Below are positions 21,422-26,705 of a stretch of 26,705 nt of DNA, one piece after another. This DNA comes from Ophiocordyceps camponoti-saundersi (nom. inval.) (taxonomy: Eukaryota; Ascomycota; Sordariomycetes; Hypocreales; Ophiocordycipitaceae): contig PDHQ01000402.1 in the NCBI GenBank assembly GCA_003339415.1, positions 1 to 26,705 on the forward strand, in the 5' to 3' direction. The notes below the pieces were generated by a model. That model had not been told where the DNA came from and did not search any database. It saw nothing but the letters and a program-made list of their open reading frames with translations. The translations under genes were made by a program, and so were the position numbers. Within the stretch, counting starts at the first letter, position 1, and every line of letters starts with the position of its first letter.

Positions 21422-23285
21422 ATAATATTTAATACGCTAATATACCTTATATAGCTTAGAACTATCTTATATATATTTTAAAAAGGGGAAAAACTAGAAA
21501 GCTTAAAGTAAAACCTTTCCCTTAAGTATTACCTTAGCTTTAAGTTAAACCTCGCCTATACCTAGCACTTTATATATTTAATAAGTTAGGTATTAACTAA
21601 TAATTTAAAAGCTAAGATTTCCCTTAAAGCGGACTCTATAGTAGTAAAAATATATATAAACTAAATTTAATATAAAGTTTATATAACTTACTTATCTTTT
21701 TAGCTATTATTATCGCTATAAATTTAATCCTTATATTTAATTAAAATAGCTTAAATAATTTAATTAATTAAAGCCTTATTAATATAGCTTTAAAATATAT
21801 AAAAGTTTTACTATTTTATAATAAACTTTATAATAGCTAATTTTAAAAAATAGCTAGATTATTATAATAAAGTTATAAATAAGTATAGAGTTAAAGTTAA
21901 AGGAGAAAATATTACTATATTTACTTTCTAGCGTTTCCGCCCTAGCTATTATTAGTTTCTAGTTAGCGCCGGAGGAGGAAAAGGGGCGGTATATATAAAG
22001 TTTTAGTTTATAAACTTTTAAGGTTAAGTAGCGTATATATTTTTCGCCTAGTCCTATATTATTTTTATTTTAAAATAAAGTTAACTTTACTTAAAGTAAG
22101 ATTTATAATAAAAAAAGTAATAATATAATTTTTTCCTATAAGCTATAAGGTAAATAAATTTACTTTTTATATATAAAATAGTAAAATATTTATTATATTA
22201 TAAGTTTATTATATAATACTTAATAATATATTTAAATTAAGAATATTTAAAATATTATTTAAGTTAAACTTTTAATATATATAATAAATTATTAAAAATC
22301 TTTACTTATATTATTATACTTTTATTATAAATTTAATTTATATTTACTAAATTATTAATAATAATTATTAGGAAACTTTATTAAGTTTTAGAATAGTATT
22401 TTTCTATATATAATTATATTATTAAAATTTTATTTAATAACTTGATTTTTTTTAAAAAGCTTCCTTATTATCTTATTATAAAGCTTACGCTAATATTTTC
22501 TTTATAATAAAAATATAACTTTTATTAATTAAGCGTACCTTTTCTTTAATAGTAATATAAAGCTATCTTAAATTAAACTAAAGCTTATAAATAATATCTT
22601 AAAATATTATTATAATATTACTATTAAGTAATTTCCTTATTATAAAAGCTTAGCTTTATTTATAAAGTTTATAATTAATATTTATTATAATTACCTTAAA
22701 GCTTTAAATTTAAAATAAAATAATAATAAAATTAAAATAAATTATAAGCTATTATTTATATTATTTAGAAACTTATTTTTTAATAGTTTTTTCTAGCACT
22801 TTAGCTATAACTATAACTTATATTAAAAAAGTTTTACTCCCCTTAAAGCTATAAAAAAAGAGGAAATCGCGGCTATAATAGCTAAGGAGATATTACTAAC
22901 TAATAAAGTTAAAGTAAAGGGGGCGCTTTCCTAAACCTTTTTAAACTCCGCTACTTATTTAATAATTACTTATATAAAAATAAAAATATCTCCCGAAATA
23001 ATTTTATTAATATTTACCTTAGCTTTTAATAAAATAATAAGTATAGTAAATTTTTAAGTTTAAAATTATTATAATTTAAAATAAAGCTATATTTTAAATA
23101 AAAAAATTTTACGGTTATAATTAACTTATATAAGATCGCCCTCCCTTTTAAAGTTACTTTAAGTATAGCTAGCTATTATTATAAAGTAATAAAAAGAGCG
23201 GAGTTTGCTTATAATATAAAAATAAGAAGTTTATATTTACGTTACTATAAGTGCGAAGTTTATAAAATATAAAAAAGTTATTTTT
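21422..23285 (+). mobile_element. 1.86-kb repeat family, full copy C
   Basis: This 1864-bp copy lies in the same orientation as A and is collinear with it from the left terminus (aataatattt then acgctaata) to the right terminus (aaaagtta plus a few Ts). It is heavily mutated: CpG and CC sites that survive in B are often TA or TT here, for example a cggactccgc-type stretch of A and B reads cggactctat at 21631. It is flanked by its own 15-bp duplication. The product is unknown. Confidence 0.86.
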
Positions 23286-23300
23286 AAAGTATATTATATA
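23286..23300 (+). repeat. Right target-site duplication of copy C
   Basis: This is an exact 15-bp match to 21407-21421, following the T-run at the right end of copy C. Confidence 0.82.
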
Positions 23301-24290
23301 AAGTTTATAATATAATTATTAAAGAATTTATTTAATATTAAAATAAAAGCTAAATTTTAAATTTAAAAATATTTTAATATTAAAATCTTATAAGCTAGCT
23401 TTATTAAAAACTATAAGAAATAAGAATAAAAATTTATTATAAAAATTTATTAATAATTACTAAGTAGCTATTATAAAAAAGATTAATATAGTTTAAAAAG
23501 GTAAAGTATTAAAAGAAATATATAACTTAATATTAAAGTATATAAATATAATAATAAAAAGAGATAAGAAATATTTATTTAATTAAAATATAGTTATTAT
23601 ATAAGTAGTTTATAAGTTTATAACTAAAAAGTATAATAAGTATTATACTAAGTAAATATTAGTAAAAGATAAAGTAAAAAACTAAGTAACTAATATAAAA
23701 GAGTAATTAAAGGTAACTATACTTATTATAAATATAGTTAAAGTAAGTAAAAGTTAGGAGTAAGTTAATAAGAAGGTTATAAAAGCTTTTAAAGAGTTTA
23801 TTTAAGTTAAAAGGGGGGAGTAAAACGCTATAAAAAAATAAGGATAACTTAAAGCTAGCTAGTAAATATAAAAAAAAAGTAAATTTATCTAATAATAAGA
23901 AAAAAGTTATAATAAGAAGGGAGTCTTTTAATAAATATAAGAATAGTAATAATTTTAATAATAAAAATATATTTAAAAAAAAGATAACTTATATTTATAA
24001 TAAGGGTAAAGCGGGTATAATAAAAAGAGGATATATATAATATTTAAAAAAAGCCTTTTAGCTTAAATATAAAAAGATTATTTAATATAATTTTAACTAA
24101 TATATAAGGTACTTTTAATTATTACTTAAAGAGTATACTTTTTATATTATTAAGGATAAGATATTTAAAATTTTAATATTAAGGTTTAGTATAAAAACTT
24201 TATAATATAACTTTTATAAAAATAAAAAAGTAACTTATATTATTATTTTTATTAATATATTAAGGATTTACTTTAATTATATTATAATTA
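23301..24290. other. AT-rich DNA with purine-rich plus strand
   Basis: The plus strand is strongly A/G-biased (about 23400-24070), as in a degraded Lys-rich coding region. A stretch near 23985-24040 vaguely resembles a CCHC zinc knuckle (GKAG followed by Lys-rich sequence) but the spacing of candidate Cys codons is wrong. No family can be assigned. Confidence 0.4.
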
Positions 24291-24480
24291 GGGTTTAAAA
24301 TTAATTTGTTTTTAGTTAGTTAAAACTAATTAAAAAAAGTTTAGTTTAAAATTTATACCTTTTAGTTAGTCTTTAGTTAGTTACTCTAATAACTTTAGTT
24401 AGTTTTTATATAAAGTAACTAATAAACTAAAAACTAAAAATTAAAATAACTAATATATTAGTTAGCTTATATAAGCTATT
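24291..24480. repeat. Cluster of ttagttag motifs in both orientations
   Basis: The motif tttagttagt and close variants occur several times (about 24312, 24360, 24371, 24394), with complementary actaa and aaaact variants between and after them. This gives a local imperfect inverted-repeat structure. It could be a foldback element end or simple low-complexity sequence. Confidence 0.4.
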
Positions 24481-26400
24481 TTATTTTATAAAAATACTAA
24501 TATATAGCGCGATATATATAATATATAGAAATTTAGTTTCTTTTAATTAGATTATTATTTAACAAGTAAAAAAGTTTTTAATCTTATATATTTAAAAGAA
24601 AAAAAAATCTAGTAATAATAATAATAATAACTTAATAAGTAATAATATAATAAATAATAGAATATAATATAGCTTTTAAAAAAGCTTAAATACAAGTTAA
24701 ATAAGCTTAATTATAAAAGATTTTAAAACTTATAAAATTATTAATATATAAAGAGTTAATATTAATAAGAAATATTTTATTAGCTAGAAAAACTTATATA
24801 ATATTAAGTAAAAAAACTAGCTATAATAAAAGACTTATAAGCTTTAATCTTCTTCTTTTAAAGCTCTATTTTTCTTTTCTTTAATTTCCTAGAAATTAGC
24901 AAGCGTTAAATTCTAATTTATAAGTAAAATTAACTACTTTATAGTTTTAAGCTTTAAATTACTCCTTAATAATATAATAGTATTACTAGAAATAGAAAAT
25001 ATAGCCTGAATTAAGGCTAATATAGCTAAAATAGCTGAAAGCTTTTATATTAATATTATTAAAGTAAGGAAACGAAAAGCGTTATTTTTCTAATATAATA
25101 ATAGATTACTTTAAGAAATAAGTAGTAAATAAATAATAATTAAAAAGGAAAAATAAAAAATTATAATTATACCTAAGAAGGTAAAGAAGCTTTTAAAAAG
25201 TATTATTTTAATTCTTTATTAGTTTCTATTTTTTTTAGACTTTAAACTAAAGTTAAACTCTTCTAATATAAACGTTTTAGAACTTCCTAAGTCTATTTCT
25301 TTCTTTTTTATAGCTTTATAGCTAATAATAATTAGTATAAGTTATAAGAAAGATCTAATCTTACTTATAAATTAAATTCCTCTTAAAAAAGATATAAAAT
25401 ATCTTTTTTATAGCTAAATAGTAATAAAGAAAGCTATCTTTTTTAAAATAAGTATTCTTATACTATAGGTCTAAGATAATAGCGAATAAACAAGGTTAGA
25501 AAGCGTATAAATTATTTTTTTAAATTACTTTCTAAAGTACGTTTTAAGCCTTTTCAAGCCCTTTATTAAATAAGCTTTAAAAGTAATAGAATTAAAAGAC
25601 TAAAAAGTATATATTAAGTACTTTAAAAATTAAAAAAATAAAAATACCTAGCTTTTTTAAAGCTAGAAAATTCTTTATATAAGTGAGTAAGCTAAATAAA
25701 AATCTAAGAAATAAATAGTAATTCTTTTAAACTTATTATATAAAAGTGCCCTTATAAATAAATAGAAGGATTTAAAAAAACGTTAAAAATAGCTTTAAAA
25801 TCTTTTAAAGCTTCCTATTCCTTATTAAAAGGGAATATTTTTTATACTCTTTATATTCTATTAATTTAGAAACCTATTCTAAGATAAAACGGAATTCTAA
25901 CGCTCTTATAAGTATAAAAAAATAATATTCCACCTTATAGCGTTATTTATAAAATTAATTAGTAGTTAAATAAATAAATTATAAATAAAAATACTTAGTA
26001 GTAGTAACCTTTATTCTTTAAATTATTTTATATTTTCCCTAGATTTTTACTATTATAAACTATCCTAAAAAAGCTATTTAGGCTTTATATTATACTTAAC
26101 AATAAGTAAAATATATCGAAGTTAGGTAAAAAGCGCTATAAAAGTAAATAATTAGTAAAATAAAATTAAGAAAATAAATAACTTACTATTATACTTTTAT
26201 AAAATAGTATCTTTATCTAAAAGTTACTTTTCTAAGTTATAATTATTTAAAAAGACCTTAAAAATAACCTAGGCTATTAAATAATTAATATATATTAGGT
26301 AGCGAATCTAGCTAGTAAATTTTTAATAAAAAGAGTTATAATAAGCTAAGGAAGAAGCCTAAAAAAGGTCTTATTAATAGTAATATTATTATAAATAATA
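24481..26400. other. Less RIP-exhausted AT-rich region, gene-like on both strands
   Basis: Several CpA and TpG survive here outside the GCA/TGC context (acaag at 24563, 24692 and 25490, cctgaa at 25004, gctgaa at 25034, tcaag at 25554, gtgag at 25683, ccacc at 25930). At about 24880-25320 both strands have partly open charged frames. The minus strand contains EIDLGSSKTFILEEF near 25290, and the plus strand EIENIAWIKANIAKIAES near 24990. Either could be the C-terminal region of a DNA-transposon transposase, but no catalytic motif was found, so I do not assign one. Confidence 0.4.
25384..25410. other. Perfect 12-bp hairpin
   Basis: The arms 25384-25395 and 25399-25410 (taaaaaagatat and its complement) flank a 3-base aaa loop. 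It is A/T-rich and may be coincidental. A similar smaller hairpin (ctagcttt, ttt, aaagctag) lies at 25648-25666. Confidence 0.55.
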
Positions 26401-26403
26401 CTA

Positions 26404-26470
26404 AAATAAATAAATTAATAAATAAATAAATTAGTAAATAAATAAATAGGTAAATAAATAAATAAATAAA
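26404..26470. repeat. Imperfect TAAA microsatellite
   Basis: This is a run of taaa units with scattered interruptions (tta, tag, gg), ending at about 26470. It shares its unit with the perfect array that closes the window. Confidence 0.85.
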
Positions 26471-26609
26471 GAAATTATTAATATATTTAATAATAATCTT
26501 TAAAGTAATAGTAAGGTAAGCTTTAAAGTAAAAAAGAGTTTTATTATAAATATAAGTTCTAGTATATTATTCTAAAAGCTTTTTAAAAGCTAAAAGTTAT
26601 TAGTTTTTA

Positions 26610-26610
<1 letters not shown>

Positions 26611-26704
<94 letters not shown>

Positions 26705-26705
26705 A
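26611..26705. repeat. TAAA microsatellite at window end
   Basis: A perfect 4-base repeat (aaat/taaa) runs for at least 95 bp to the last base, about 24 units. It has no C or G, so RIP does not affect it. Because it runs off the edge, its true length is unknown. Confidence 0.97.

Noticed and set aside
23985..24040. Possible CCHC zinc knuckle on the plus strand
   Set aside because: The GKAG-type stretch is present but Cys and His candidate codons do not fall at the required spacing.
24880..25320. Pogo or Tc1-like transposase C-terminus
   Set aside because: The resemblance is limited to a charged, helical composition on both strands, and no DDE catalytic block was found in 25300-26340.
1..26705. 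tRNA, rRNA or CRISPR array
   Set aside because: No cloverleaf-like GC-stem sequence, rRNA-like conserved core or regularly spaced repeat with unique spacers was seen. Tandem arrays are only the two simple repeats at the ends and the TAAA run at 26404.
1..26705. Mitochondrial origin, suggested by the high AT content
   Set aside because: No mitochondrial gene pattern was seen, TpG and CpA are specifically missing, CpG is retained, and nuclear retroelement domains are present. This is the RIP signature of nuclear fungal DNA.

Overview
This window has the composition of an AT-isochore from a filamentous ascomycete (Pezizomycotina-type) genome that has undergone intense repeat-induced point mutation (RIP). 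The dinucleotides CpA and TpG are almost gone, TpA is everywhere, and CpG is spared. No intact gene is visible. ATG contains TpG, so RIP has erased nearly all start codons. Stops are almost all TAA or TAG, as expected from mutated CAA, CAG and TGG codons. Only one ATG-started frame of 60 codons remains (minus strand, 8569-8751), and it lies inside a broken reading frame. What can be read are transposon remnants, recognised by protein patterns that survive C-to-T and G-to-A change.

Layout. A perfect 9-bp minisatellite (2-127) opens the window and a TAAA microsatellite (26611-26705) closes it. The left part (128-2466) is AT-rich debris with one short gene-like stretch. From 2467 to 4940 there is a truncated copy (D) and then a full copy (A) of a 1.86-kb repeat. 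Further full copies lie at 18370-20232 (B, inverted) and 21422-23285 (C). The three full copies measure 1863, 1863 and 1864 bp, and each is flanked by its own 13-15-bp direct repeat, so this is a real mobile family, probably inserted by target-primed reverse transcription. I do not recognise its product.

The centre (about 5542-16402) is bounded by two 186-bp direct repeats that behave as LTRs of a Ty3/gypsy-like element on the minus strand. Protease, reverse transcriptase, integrase and a chromodomain-like C-terminus can be followed from about 15000 down to 11450. About 5.5 kb of other material lies between the chromodomain and the presumed polypurine tract: a Tad1-like LINE reverse transcriptase on the plus strand (about 5990-7860), an unrecognised charged frame on the minus strand (about 8000-9400), a GC-rich island (9890-10160), and an unrecognised plus-strand frame (10204-11160). 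The simplest reading is nested insertion into the gypsy element's 3' region, with RIP acting on the whole stack.

The right end (23301-26610) is AT-rich, repeat-derived and unassigned. It retains CpA/TpG in contexts that are mostly lost elsewhere. Nothing here supports a functional host gene, RNA gene or CRISPR array. The main interest lies in the 1.86-kb repeat family with its target-site duplications, the nested retroelement architecture, and the sequence context of RIP sites that escaped mutation (mostly GCA/TGC).
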